Assembly: GCF_900101445.1 (NCBI RefSeq)
Contig: NZ_FNKE01000001.1
Coordinates: forward strand, 1,470,095-1,534,094
Length of the DNA: 64,000 nucleotides
DNA from: Streptococcus equinus
GTDB lineage: Bacteria > Bacillota > Bacilli > Lactobacillales > Streptococcaceae
Direction: 5' to 3'
Part shown: in pieces, positions 8,395 to 16,340 of the stretch
Layout: every line of letters starts with the position of its first letter
Numbering within the stretch: the stretch's first letter is position 1
The notes under the pieces: model-generated
Database searches by the model: none
Told to the model about the DNA's origin: nothing
What the model saw: the letters and a program-made list of their open reading frames with translations, nothing else
Program-made: the position numbers and the translations under genes

Positions 8395-9299
8395 AAAAGT
8401 GGACAAAAATCGTTTTAGGTATCGGGATTGGAGCTAGTTTAGCAGGAGCAGGACTATCTGGCGTCGGATTAGCAACTGGAGGTTTAACAAAACTCAATCA
8501 AAAATACGAAGTGAAATCTAAAATCAAACATCATAAAGCATCACTTGAACAATTTGATAAAATTGATATCAATGCAACAGCTTTTGATGTCACAATCGCA
8601 AAAGAAAACATTGACCAGCCTTTTATTTCCTACTCTGACAGTAAAAAACTTCCTGTTTCTTACCAAGTCACTAAAGATGGGACATTAGCCGTTAAACAAA
8701 CAGGTAGTTGGAATGGTAACCACAGATCTTCCATTAATCTTTTCAGTTTAGCTGACCTTGTTAACCTAACTAAAACTGGGACAATAACCAATAAACATAC
8801 CATTATCATCTCTGTTCCTGAAAATACAGACATTCAGTCAATTAAAACTAACCTAAAAGTTGGTGACTTCAAAATGAAAGCTATCTGTGCTGATTACGCT
8901 AATATCGAACTCAACGCTGGAGATTTGGATTTTACCAATTGTGCCTTTAAATCAGGAAAAAGCACCCTTTCTGTTGGGGATGCTTACTTCCAAGATTCTG
9001 ATTTTACCAACTTCTCTCTAACAACCAACACAGGTGATATTGACATTGAAAATGGTAAATTAACCGACTCACATATTGACCTTTCAATTGGTGATTTTTC
9101 AGCCAACGCTATCACCTTCGAAGGAATCAATACTTTGTCAAACACCACTGGTGATATTGACATCACCTTGGCAAATAAAAACCTTACTGTCCAATCAAGC
9201 CATAGCATGGGAGACAGTGATATCTCAAGTTCCCTAATTCCTTCAACCAAAAACATCCTAAAAGTTGACGGTAATACCGGTGATATTACTATTAATTAA
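8391..9299 (+). CDS. DUF4097 family beta-strand repeat protein
   Basis: A 302-residue protein with an amino-terminal membrane anchor (about residues 7-32, Gly/Ala-rich) and a long repetitive beta region of the DUF4097 type: several copies of a TGDIDI-like strand motif (TGDIDIENG, TGDIDITLA, TGDITIN) alternating with GD-F/Y motifs. Such proteins are predicted beta-solenoids on the outer face of the membrane. GGAG precedes the start, which overlaps the upstream stop as ATGA. It ends the PadR operon at a strong terminator. No catalytic site is visible; function unknown. Confidence 0.85.
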   Translation: MKKWTKIVLGIGIGASLAGAGLSGVGLATGGLTKLNQKYEVKSKIKHHKASLEQFDKIDINATAFDVTIAKENIDQPFISYSDSKKLPVSYQVTKDGTLAVKQTGSWNGNHRSSINLFSLADLVNLTKTGTITNKHTIIISVPENTDIQSIKTNLKVGDFKMKAICADYANIELNAGDLDFTNCAFKSGKSTLSVGDAYFQDSDFTNFSLTTNTGDIDIENGKLTDSHIDLSIGDFSANAITFEGINTLSNTTGDIDITLANKNLTVQSSHSMGDSDISSSLIPSTKNILKVDGNTGDITIN

Positions 9300-9303
9300 A
9301 CTA

Positions 9304-9331
9304 AAAAAGGTGCCGATAGGGCACCTTTTTT
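9304..9331. terminator. Bidirectional terminator between DUF4097 and DUF1304 genes
   Basis: Stem AAGGTGCC / GGGCACCTT with a short loop, A run on one side and T run on the other. It can serve both convergent genes. Confidence 0.85.
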
Positions 9332-9336
9332 ATATC

Positions 9337-9690
9337 TTAAAATAAAAATGTCAGTAAGGCCAAAATAGCTAAACCACCTTGTTTAATAATAATTTTTCGA
9401 TCAGCAGTTACACTACCATAAAGAGCTGCCAAAACAACATTCAAAAGGAAAATAACCACAACAGTTGTATTTCCTGTAAAGATACCGTAAAGCAAAAAGA
9501 CAGCAATCAAACCATTATAAATCCCTTGGTTTTTAAATAGATTAGTTACTGACTCACGTTTCAACTCCTCATATGACATGTTAAAGACACGCGCTGTTGC
9601 TTTAGACTGTGTCGCAAATGTCTCTAAATACATAATGTAAAAATGTTCCAAAGCTACTAAAGCAGCTAAAATCAGTGTAATAATTGACAT
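9337..9690 (-). CDS. DUF1304 family small membrane protein
   Basis: A 117-residue protein with four hydrophobic segments (about 1-20, 55-70, 73-92, 100-117) and the motif HFYIMYLETFATQSK near the start, characteristic of DUF1304 proteins. The family is widespread in bacteria, and its function is unknown. AGAGGGGA lies well placed before the ATG. The gene stands alone between two terminators and faces the DUF4097 gene. Confidence 0.85.
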   Translation of the reverse strand: MSIITLILAALVALEHFYIMYLETFATQSKATARVFNMSYEELKRESVTNLFKNQGIYNGLIAVFLLYGIFTGNTTVVVIFLLNVVLAALYGSVTADRKIIIKQGGLAILALLTFLF

Positions 9691-9816
9691 TATTTCCCCT
9701 CTTTCTCATAACCTACAGATTTGACACACCTGTAAACTCATCGTAAACGTTTTTAAATTAATCGACTTTTGTTAAGTATACAAAAGCTTAAGACATTCTT
9801 CAAATGATTTGCCTAC

Positions 9817-9849
9817 AAAAAAACAGAGGATAGGAAACCTATCACTCTG
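9817..9849 (-). terminator. Terminator of the YhgE/Pip gene
   Basis: On the minus strand the hairpin CAGAGTGATAGG-TTT-CCTATCCTCTG overlaps the stop codon of the YhgE gene and is followed by seven T. Confidence 0.8.
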
Positions 9850-12556
9850 CATCTTGTTTTCTATAAATGACAAGGCCTAAGACCATGAAGGCAAGAAGGA
9901 AACCAGTTAGAACAGCAACTTCTTTACCATTTGAGCATGTCATTGAAATTGTTTGACGTAATCCAGTAACAATGTATGACATTGGCATGTATGGGTGAAC
10001 GACTTGGAAGAACTTAGGACTAAGTTCAATTGGATATGAACCACCAGCAGAACCCACTTGCAACAACAACATAATCAATGAAGCAAATGAACCGTAGCGA
10101 TTATCCCAACCGACTAATGCTGTTACAAGAGCCATCAATGTCCAACCACTCAAAATAATGAAGAGTAGTGTTTGCCAACCATAGTTAGCTTCAAATCCAA
10201 GGAATTGAATAGCAGCGTAAAGAATTACTGAACCTGCTGTTGAAATCAAACCATTGATGAACAATTTTTGTTTTGCCCATTCAAAGCGATTCTTAACAGG
10301 ACGTCCTGATAATGAATCAGCAAAGATAACATTTGTTGAAAGAGCAACAACCATAAGTGATACAGCAATCATGTAAGGCGCCATACCAATACCATTGGTT
10401 CTTACACTATCTTTATCTTTAGCAGCTGTAGATACAGGAGCAGAAACCATTTTCGCATTCTTACTATCTACTGAAACTAATGATAATTGATGACTAGCAT
10501 CAGATAATGAGCTTGTCAACGTTGTCAAGCCATCTGTCAATGTTGTCAAGCCATTTGTCAATGTGCCACTACCATCAGCCAATTTACTTGAACCAGAAGC
10601 CAATTCTTGTGCTCCCGATTGCAATTTCTTAGCACCACTATTTAGTTTATCATTGTTTGAAGCTAACTTGTTAGCAACATCAGCTGCTTTCTTAGTACCG
10701 CTTCTTAACTCATCACTTTTAGAATCGAGTTGATTAGCGCCGTCTCTTGCTTGTTTAACGCCGCCTGCTACTTCATTAGCACCATTTGCTAACTTATCAT
10801 TTTTCGCAGCTAAAGCTGAAGTTACAAATTGAACTTGAGCAAGACCATTACTTAATTGAGGACTATTTGAAACAAGTGCGTTACTACCTGTGCTCAATTG
10901 TGAGGTAACAGCTAGTAGCTGCTCATTAGCACCAGCTATTTTATTAGCGCCGGTAGTTAATTGGCCAACAACTGCTGTATAATTAGAAACACCTGAAGCA
11001 TAGGCTGAAAGTGCTGTGTCTGAGAAACCAGCTTTAAACTGTGTCAAACCATCTACTAATTGTTGGCTTCCTGCGCTAGCAGCAGAGCTACTAGCTTTCA
11101 AGGTAGCTACTTTATCAAGAAGAGCTGATAAATTCGTTAATTGTGTTGATAAACCTTGAAGCGAAGCAAGTTGTGTTTGAATACCAGAAATTTGATTTAC
11201 CAAATTATTCGCAGTTGCTGCACCAGTACTATTTGTAATAGCTGCATCAATTTCAGCTTGTTGTTCTGAGCTAAGCCCTTGGTAAGCTGAAGTTGCTTGA
11301 ACAGCCGCTAAATCTGAGCTATTAATAGATGAAATTGCTGAACTCATCGCAGATAGACTTTGCCCTAGTTGATTTAGCTCATTAAGACTGGCTTGCAATT
11401 GTGATGTATCTGGTAAGCTTGTATTATCTAGTTCAGTTTGAAGGGCTTGCAAACCATTATTAAGATTTGTCGCACCTGCGATTAATTGATCTAAATTGTT
11501 ACTACTTACTGTTTGTAATTGATTAATACCATCAGTTAACTCTTTAGATTTAGCATTTAATTGAGTTAAACCTGCTGATAGTTGATCTACACCATCAGTA
11601 TACGATGTTAAAGCTGTTGCAAAAGCTGTTTGACCTGCTGAGATTTTTGAAACACCGTTAGCATATGTATTAAAACCTTGTGTCAATTGAGGCATAACTT
11701 TAGCAACCTTACCTTCAACAGTGGTGTACTCTGTCACACCTGCTGATACTTGATCAGCACCTGTTGACAATTTTGGCAAGTTTGCTGATAATTGGCCAAC
11801 TCCATTTGTATAAGGAAGAATTCCTCCATACAAAGCATCAAGACCAGGTGCTAATTGTCCAACACCGTCTGTATATTCACCGAGACCATTAACAAGTGTT
11901 GTTGAGCCATCAGCGAGCTGTTGACTTCCTGAAGCGGCTTTATTTAGGTTATCTGTAATAGTTTGGCTACCTGATTCAAGTTTTTGACTACCATCAACTA
12001 ATTGATTACCACCATCGCTAGCCTTTTTCAAACCATCTTGCAAGTCTGTCATGCTCTTGAAGACAGCTTTTGTATAAGTCTTTGTAATATTTTCTGAAAC
12101 AGTATCTTTAAGCTTAGTCATTGCTGATTCACTCATTTTTGAGGCAACCACGCTACGACCAGCTGTTGTTTGATACTTAATGTTTAATTTCTTCGGATTA
12201 TCCGTTAATAAGCTAGAGGCTTTCTCTGACAAATCTTCTGGTAATGTGATAACCATGTAGTAATCGCCATCTTTTAAACCTTTATCAGCTTTTTTCTGAC
12301 TGACAAAGTGATAATCAAGGGCTTTATTTTTAGACATACTGTCTACCATGTCATCACCGATTGTCAATGTTTTATCATTTAGCGTTGCTGACTTATCCTC
12401 GTTAACAACTGCCACTGGTAAATTCTCTACATTCCCATAAGGGTCCCACATAGAGCCTAAGAATGACAAGTTATAAAGAGCTGGAACAAGCGCAACCCCA
12501 ATCATTGTTACCCAAAGTTTGGGACTTTTAATAAGTGCTTTTAATTCTTCTAACAT
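9842..12556 (-). CDS. YhgE/Pip family membrane protein
   Basis: A 904-residue protein of the YhgE/Pip (phage infection protein) family. One membrane helix lies near the start (about 20-38), then the family motif LPVAVVNED, a roughly 600-residue extracellular region with many copies of a short heptad-like unit (variants of QLxxGxxxLxxG and DGxxQLSAG), and about five membrane helices in the last 190 residues, as in ABC-2-type permeases. The name comes from the lactococcal phage receptor relative. I chose ATG 12556 because AGGAG precedes it; an upstream in-frame ATG lacks one. It is divergent from a TetR gene, with a 17-bp operator-like palindrome 13 bp upstream of the start, so it is probably TetR-repressed. 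It is a distant relative of EsaA. Confidence 0.9.
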   Translation of the reverse strand: MLEELKALIKSPKLWVTMIGVALVPALYNLSFLGSMWDPYGNVENLPVAVVNEDKSATLNDKTLTIGDDMVDSMSKNKALDYHFVSQKKADKGLKDGDYYMVITLPEDLSEKASSLLTDNPKKLNIKYQTTAGRSVVASKMSESAMTKLKDTVSENITKTYTKAVFKSMTDLQDGLKKASDGGNQLVDGSQKLESGSQTITDNLNKAASGSQQLADGSTTLVNGLGEYTDGVGQLAPGLDALYGGILPYTNGVGQLSANLPKLSTGADQVSAGVTEYTTVEGKVAKVMPQLTQGFNTYANGVSKISAGQTAFATALTSYTDGVDQLSAGLTQLNAKSKELTDGINQLQTVSSNNLDQLIAGATNLNNGLQALQTELDNTSLPDTSQLQASLNELNQLGQSLSAMSSAISSINSSDLAAVQATSAYQGLSSEQQAEIDAAITNSTGAATANNLVNQISGIQTQLASLQGLSTQLTNLSALLDKVATLKASSSAASAGSQQLVDGLTQFKAGFSDTALSAYASGVSNYTAVVGQLTTGANKIAGANEQLLAVTSQLSTGSNALVSNSPQLSNGLAQVQFVTSALAAKNDKLANGANEVAGGVKQARDGANQLDSKSDELRSGTKKAADVANKLASNNDKLNSGAKKLQSGAQELASGSSKLADGSGTLTNGLTTLTDGLTTLTSSLSDASHQLSLVSVDSKNAKMVSAPVSTAAKDKDSVRTNGIGMAPYMIAVSLMVVALSTNVIFADSLSGRPVKNRFEWAKQKLFINGLISTAGSVILYAAIQFLGFEANYGWQTLLFIILSGWTLMALVTALVGWDNRYGSFASLIMLLLQVGSAGGSYPIELSPKFFQVVHPYMPMSYIVTGLRQTISMTCSNGKEVAVLTGFLLAFMVLGLVIYRKQDAE

Positions 12557-12569
12557 ATTTTCTCCTAAT

Positions 12570-12586
12570 TTAGACACACTGTTCAA
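12570..12586. promoter_or_regulatory. TetR operator candidate 1
   Basis: TTAGACACACTGTTCAA is an imperfect palindrome (TTRGACA-3-TGTYYAA) just upstream of the YhgE start. A second copy in inverted orientation lies at 12649-12665. Divergent repeats of this kind are usual for TetR-family autoregulation; binding is inferred. Confidence 0.55.
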
Positions 12587-12648
12587 AAATTATGATAAAA
12601 TATATTATACAGAGATATGAAATAATTTCAAGACAAAAGAAGGAGTTT

Positions 12649-12665
12649 TTGGACACTCTGTCTAA
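12649..12665. promoter_or_regulatory. TetR operator candidate 2
   Basis: TTGGACACTCTGTCTAA, read on the other strand, matches candidate 1 at 14 of 17 positions. An extra half-site AGTGTTCAA follows at 12667-12675. It lies just before the most likely tetR start codon at 12688. Confidence 0.55.
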
Positions 12666-12687
12666 AAGTGTTCAAAAGAAATTGTTT

Positions 12688-13224
12688 ATGGCACATGACA
12701 ACCGCAAAGCAAACACTAAGAGGGCTATTCAAGAAGCTATGGTTAGCCTCTTAAAAACAGAAAGTTTTGATGATATTACAACAATCAAGTTGGCCAAAGA
12801 AGCTGGTATTAGCCGCTCTAGCTTCTATACTCATTACAAAGATAAATTTGAGTTAATTGATTCTTGCCAACAAACGCTCTTTAATCAGGTTGAATACATT
12901 TTTGAAAAACACGAAGGCAATAAAGCTCAAGCCTTTTTGGAAATTTTTGAATTTCTAAAACGTGAACAGCTCTTATCTGCCTTGATTTCAGCTAACGGAA
13001 CTCGTGAATTCCAAGCTTTTATCATTAATAAAGTACGTATTTTCATTAATACTGATTTACAAGACCGTTTTGGCCGTGACGAATTGAGTCCTGTTGAGAG
13101 AGAATACAGCAGTATTTACTTCGCCTATGCCTTTTTCGGCCTTTGCCAATCTTGGATTGCTAAAGGTAAAAAAGAATCACCACGCCAAATGACTAATCTC
13201 ATCCTAAAACTTTTGCCGCTTTAA
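12688..13224 (+). CDS. TetR/AcrR family transcriptional regulator
   Basis: A 178-residue one-domain-plus-ligand-domain regulator. Residues 5-55 form the TetR helix-turn-helix (TKRAIQEAMVSLL, then TTIKLAKEAGISRSSFYTHYKDK). The remainder is helical and of the type found in streptococcal regulators next to YhgE genes. The frame is open from an ATG at 12592, but that stretch holds the promoter and operator-like palindromes and has no ribosome binding site for an early start; MAHDNRKANT at 12688 gives the normal TetR amino terminus, although its own Shine-Dalgarno is weak. The divergent layout indicates control of the YhgE gene and itself. Confidence 0.88.
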   Translation: MAHDNRKANTKRAIQEAMVSLLKTESFDDITTIKLAKEAGISRSSFYTHYKDKFELIDSCQQTLFNQVEYIFEKHEGNKAQAFLEIFEFLKREQLLSALISANGTREFQAFIINKVRIFINTDLQDRFGRDELSPVEREYSSIYFAYAFFGLCQSWIAKGKKESPRQMTNLILKLLPL

Positions 13225-13225
13225 C

Positions 13226-13254
13226 AAAAGCCACCATAAAGGTGGCTTTTTATA
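13226..13254 (+). terminator. Terminator of the tetR gene
   Basis: Ten-bp stem AAAAGCCACC / GGTGGCTTTT with a 5-nt loop directly after the stop codon. Confidence 0.85.
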
Positions 13255-13261
13255 TTCAATA

Positions 13262-13296
13262 AAAAATAAAAAAAACCACGGAAAAACCGTGGTTTT
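13262..13296 (-). terminator. Terminator of rpsD
   Basis: On the minus strand AAACCACGG-TTTTT-CCGTGGTTT is followed by a long T-rich run, about 23 bp after the rpsD stop. Confidence 0.85.
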
Positions 13297-13318
13297 AAAC
13301 ACTTCAATAAACAGTGAA

Positions 13319-13930
13319 TTAAAGCATTTTGTTGTAGTATTCAACGATAAGAGCTTCGTTGATTTCTGGGTTGATTTCATCGCGTTCTGGAAGACGAGTC
13401 AATGAACCTTCAAGTTTTTCAGCGTCGAATGATACGAATGCTGGACGTCCAAGAGTAGCTTCAACAGCTTCAAGGATAGCAGGTACTTTAGCTGATTTTT
13501 CGCGAACTGAGATAACTTGACCTGGAGTTACGCGGTATGAAGGGATATCAACACGTTTACCGTCAACAAGGATGTGACCGTGGTTAACGAATTGACGAGC
13601 TTGACGACGAGTAGTTGCAAGACCTAGACGGTAAACAACGTTGTCAAGACGACGTTCCAAAAGAACCATAAAGTTGAAACCAAGAGTTCCACCTTTAACT
13701 TTAGTAGCTTGTACGAACAAGTTACGGAATTGTTTTTCACCTACACCGTAAGTGAAACGAAGTTTTTGTTTTTCAGCCAATTGCAAACCGTATTCAGAAA
13801 GTTTGCTACGGTTGTTAGGGCCGTGTTGACCTGGCACGTAGTTACGACGTGCTAATTCTTTACCTGTACCTGTAAGAGACAAGCCAAGGCGACGAGATTG
13901 TTTCCATGATGGACCTGTATAACGTGACAT
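13319..13930 (-). CDS. rpsD: 30S ribosomal protein S4
   Basis: S4 is a primary 16S rRNA-binding protein that nucleates small-subunit assembly. The 203 residues carry the amino-terminal basic region ([20 protein letters not shown]), the S4 RNA-binding domain (about 92-155, with [21 protein letters not shown] and the [10 protein letters not shown] turn) and the conserved C-terminus ending [14 protein letters not shown] lies before the ATG. It is monocistronic, with its own promoter, a roughly 170-nt leader and a terminator. The leader suggests the S4 autoregulation known in Firmicutes. Confidence 0.98.
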   Translation of the reverse strand: MSRYTGPSWKQSRRLGLSLTGTGKELARRNYVPGQHGPNNRSKLSEYGLQLAEKQKLRFTYGVGEKQFRNLFVQATKVKGGTLGFNFMVLLERRLDNVVYRLGLATTRRQARQFVNHGHILVDGKRVDIPSYRVTPGQVISVREKSAKVPAILEAVEATLGRPAFVSFDAEKLEGSLTRLPERDEINPEINEALIVEYYNKML

Positions 13931-14105
13931 TTAAAATGTCCTCCTATAAAATAAAAATTTTGTAGGAAATAACAATTTAGAGAATCCTGATTCGTGCAGG
14001 TGACTTTCATCTAAACAGCCAAGATTACTTTTCCGACTTCTAGAAGCTTTTCTATAGGAAGAAAAACTGTAGAAGAGCCAACTGTTGACGAGCTTCATAC
14101 TCTCC
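13931..14105 (-). promoter_or_regulatory. rpsD 5' leader, possible S4 autoregulatory RNA
   Basis: The promoter at 14108-14135 implies a leader of about 170 nt before rpsD, long for a monocistronic gene. It contains several complementary stretches, including a perfect CTTCTAGAAG. In Bacillus S4 represses its own leader; whether this RNA folds the same way needs a covariance-model search. Confidence 0.4.
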
Positions 14106-14107
14106 CG

Positions 14108-14135
14108 CTATTATTTCACACGGAATTTAGTTTAA
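14108..14135 (-). promoter_or_regulatory. Promoter of rpsD
   Basis: Minus-strand TTAAAC (14130-14135), 16-bp spacer, TAATAG (14108-14113). It lies immediately after the upstream terminator. Confidence 0.5.
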
Positions 14136-14142
14136 CATAAAA

Positions 14143-14165
14143 AAAAGGCTCTGTAAAGCCTTTTG
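14143..14165 (-). terminator. Terminator of veg
   Basis: Minus-strand AAAAGGCTTTACAGAGCC followed by eight T; stem AAAAGGCT / AGCCTTTT. Confidence 0.8.
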
Positions 14166-14186
14166 TATGTTAATTCTTAGATAAAA

Positions 14187-14459
14187 TTAATCAAAATAAC
14201 GAATCAATGTTTTTTCAGTTAAAATGTCTGAATAAGTGTATGATTCAACGTATGAATTATTAATCGCACCTGGAACATCAGAGTTTTCATTGTATTCAAC
14301 GATAAACAATGATGGGTAAACTTCAGTCAAACGACCAATTTTATTTTTTTCACGTTTACGACCATTTTCGAGTGTCAATTCAACCAATTGACCTTCGTGG
14401 GCTTTAATATCTTCTTTGATTTTTTTCATTTTTGCTACATCTGCAAATGCATCACTCAT
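14187..14459 (-). CDS. veg: Veg family protein
   Basis: A 90-residue protein matching the Firmicutes Veg family: the core KIKEDIKAHEGQLVELTLENGRKR is a small beta-barrel start, and the rest reads IGRLTEVYPSLFIVEYNE. In Bacillus subtilis Veg is abundant and stimulates biofilm formation by affecting the SinR regulator; that partner is not expected in streptococci, so the role here is open. AAGGAG precedes the ATG. It lies 33 bp after dnaB and may be co-transcribed with it. Confidence 0.9.
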   Translation of the reverse strand: MSDAFADVAKMKKIKEDIKAHEGQLVELTLENGRKREKNKIGRLTEVYPSLFIVEYNENSDVPGAINNSYVESYTYSDILTEKTLIRYFD

Positions 14460-14492
14460 CTTATCGTTTGCTCCTTATAAAAGTTTTTTTGC

Positions 14493-15854
14493 TTAACGCT
14501 CTTCAAATTGCGCAATACTAGAGAATTTATTATATTCCTTTTGGAAGATTAATTTCACCGTTCCACGCGCACCTGAACGGTTTTTCTCCAAGATAACTTC
14601 AATCGTATTATCCTCAACAGCATCATCGCTTTCTTCACCTTCACGACGATAATAATCATCACGGTATAAGAAAGCTACAATATCCGCATCCTGCTCGATA
14701 GATCCAGATTCACGAATATCTGACAAAACTGGTCGTTTATCTTGACGTTGTTCAACACCACGAGACAACTGACTCAAGGCAATAACAGGAACCTTCAATT
14801 CCTTAGCCAAAATCTTCAACTGACGTGAAATATCAGAAACCTCTTGTTGACGGTTCTCCGGACGTGTCCCTGTAATCAACTGAAGATAGTCAATCACAAT
14901 CAAACCAAGTCCACCTTCGACCTCTTGTGACAACTTGCGGGCACGCGCACGAATTTCAGTAATCTTGATACCAGGCGTATCATCAATATAAATTGGTGCA
15001 TCAGCCAAAGCTCCTTGAGCAATGGTAATGTTATTCCATTCTTGATCGGTTAGCTGACCAGTTCTAAGGTTGTGAGAATCAACCATCCCCTCAGCAGCCA
15101 ACATACGGTCAACCAAACTTTCAGCACCCATTTCCAGAGAGAAGATAGCTACAGGTCTATTTTGCTTAGTCCCAACATTTTGAGCAATATTCAAAGCAAA
15201 GGCTGTTTTCCCGACGGCTGGGCGGGCAGCTAGAATAACTAACTGATCTGGGTGTAAACCTGTCGTAATCTTATCCAAATCACGGAATCCTGTTGGTAAA
15301 CCAGTAACATCGCTCGTTTGACGCGAACGAATTTCCAAGTTCTCATAGTTAACTTTCAAGACATCCGAAATCTTACGGAAACCACTACGATTGCTGTGCT
15401 CATTAATTTCAATAAGTGCTTTTTCAGCTCCCGCAATGACATCTTCTGAATCGGTTGCCCCTTCATAAGCAAGATTTACAGTCTCAGTCAACCTAGAGAT
15501 AATATTACGCAACATTGCTTTTTCGGCAACAATCTTAGCATAATATTCAGCATTGGCACTTGTCGGTACACTGTTGACCAATTCAACAATATAAGACAAG
15601 CCACCAATATTTTGTAAATCACCTTGATCATCAAGAATCGTTCTTACAGTCGTTGCATCAATAGCCTCATTACGATCACTCAAAGTAATCATGGCTTTAA
15701 AAATAACGCGGTGCGAGTATTTATAAAAGTCATCTGGGCTAACAAATTCACGGACAGTAATGAGTTTATCTGGTGAGATAAAAATAGAACCTAAGACAGA
15801 TTGCTCTGCTAACAAATCCTGTGGCTGAACTCTCAATTCTGGCTCTTCTGCCAA
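14493..15854 (-). CDS. dnaB: Replicative DNA helicase
   Basis: The hexameric helicase that unwinds DNA at the fork and recruits primase. The 453 residues have the amino-terminal helical domain (LRVQPQDLLAEQSVLGSIF), the linker, and the RecA-like motor with Walker A ARPAVGKT near residue 210, Walker B VIDYLQL, and the DnaB motif SDIRESGSIEQDAD. No intein is present. I placed the start at TTG 15854 because an excellent AGGGGAGGTG ends 7 nt before it; a longer frame begins with another TTG at 15881 without a binding site. It lies 33 bp after rplI in the gdpP-rplI-dnaB order common in streptococci. Confidence 0.96.
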   Translation of the reverse strand: MAEEPELRVQPQDLLAEQSVLGSIFISPDKLITVREFVSPDDFYKYSHRVIFKAMITLSDRNEAIDATTVRTILDDQGDLQNIGGLSYIVELVNSVPTSANAEYYAKIVAEKAMLRNIISRLTETVNLAYEGATDSEDVIAGAEKALIEINEHSNRSGFRKISDVLKVNYENLEIRSRQTSDVTGLPTGFRDLDKITTGLHPDQLVILAARPAVGKTAFALNIAQNVGTKQNRPVAIFSLEMGAESLVDRMLAAEGMVDSHNLRTGQLTDQEWNNITIAQGALADAPIYIDDTPGIKITEIRARARKLSQEVEGGLGLIVIDYLQLITGTRPENRQQEVSDISRQLKILAKELKVPVIALSQLSRGVEQRQDKRPVLSDIRESGSIEQDADIVAFLYRDDYYRREGEESDDAVEDNTIEVILEKNRSGARGTVKLIFQKEYNKFSSIAQFEER

Positions 15855-15887
15855 TCTTTTCACCTCCCCTAGTAAGCTCAAATATTA

Positions 15888-16340
15888 TTATGCTTCTTTA
15901 ATGTTTAATTTGATTTCAGCAGTAACTTCTTTATGTAATTTCACAGGTACTTCAACAGAACCAATTGCACGAATTGGATGGTCCAAATTAATCGCACGTT
16001 TGTTGATTTTTAGACCAAATTGTTTTGATAATTCTTCAACAATTTTTTTAGCAGTAATTGAACCAAATGTACGTCCATCAGGTCCAACTTTTTCAGTAAA
16101 CTTAACAACAGTTTCTTCTTTTTCAAGCTCAGCTTTAAGAGCTTTAGCTTCAGCTAAGACTTCAGCTTGAGCTTTTTCTTCTGATTTTTGTTTACCTTTT
16201 AATTCACCAATTGCTTGGTTAGTAGCTTCTTTAGCAAGATTTTTCTTAATCAAAAAGTTTTGAGCATATCCTGTTGGAACTTCTTTGATTTCGCCTTTTT
16301 TACCTTTTCCTTTAACATCTGCTAGAAAAATTACTTTCAT
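15888..16340 (-). CDS. rplI: 50S ribosomal protein L9
   Basis: L9 binds 23S rRNA near the L1 stalk and helps keep frame and translation fidelity. The 150 residues begin [24 protein letters not shown], the classic L9 amino-terminal domain, followed by the long connecting helix rich in Lys/Glu/Ala (about 40-75) and the C-terminal domain with [13 protein letters not shown]. It overlaps gdpP by 4 bases (ATGA) and is 33 bp from dnaB, so all three are likely one transcript. Confidence 0.98.
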   Translation of the reverse strand: MKVIFLADVKGKGKKGEIKEVPTGYAQNFLIKKNLAKEATNQAIGELKGKQKSEEKAQAEVLAEAKALKAELEKEETVVKFTEKVGPDGRTFGSITAKKIVEELSKQFGLKINKRAINLDHPIRAIGSVEVPVKLHKEVTAEIKLNIKEA

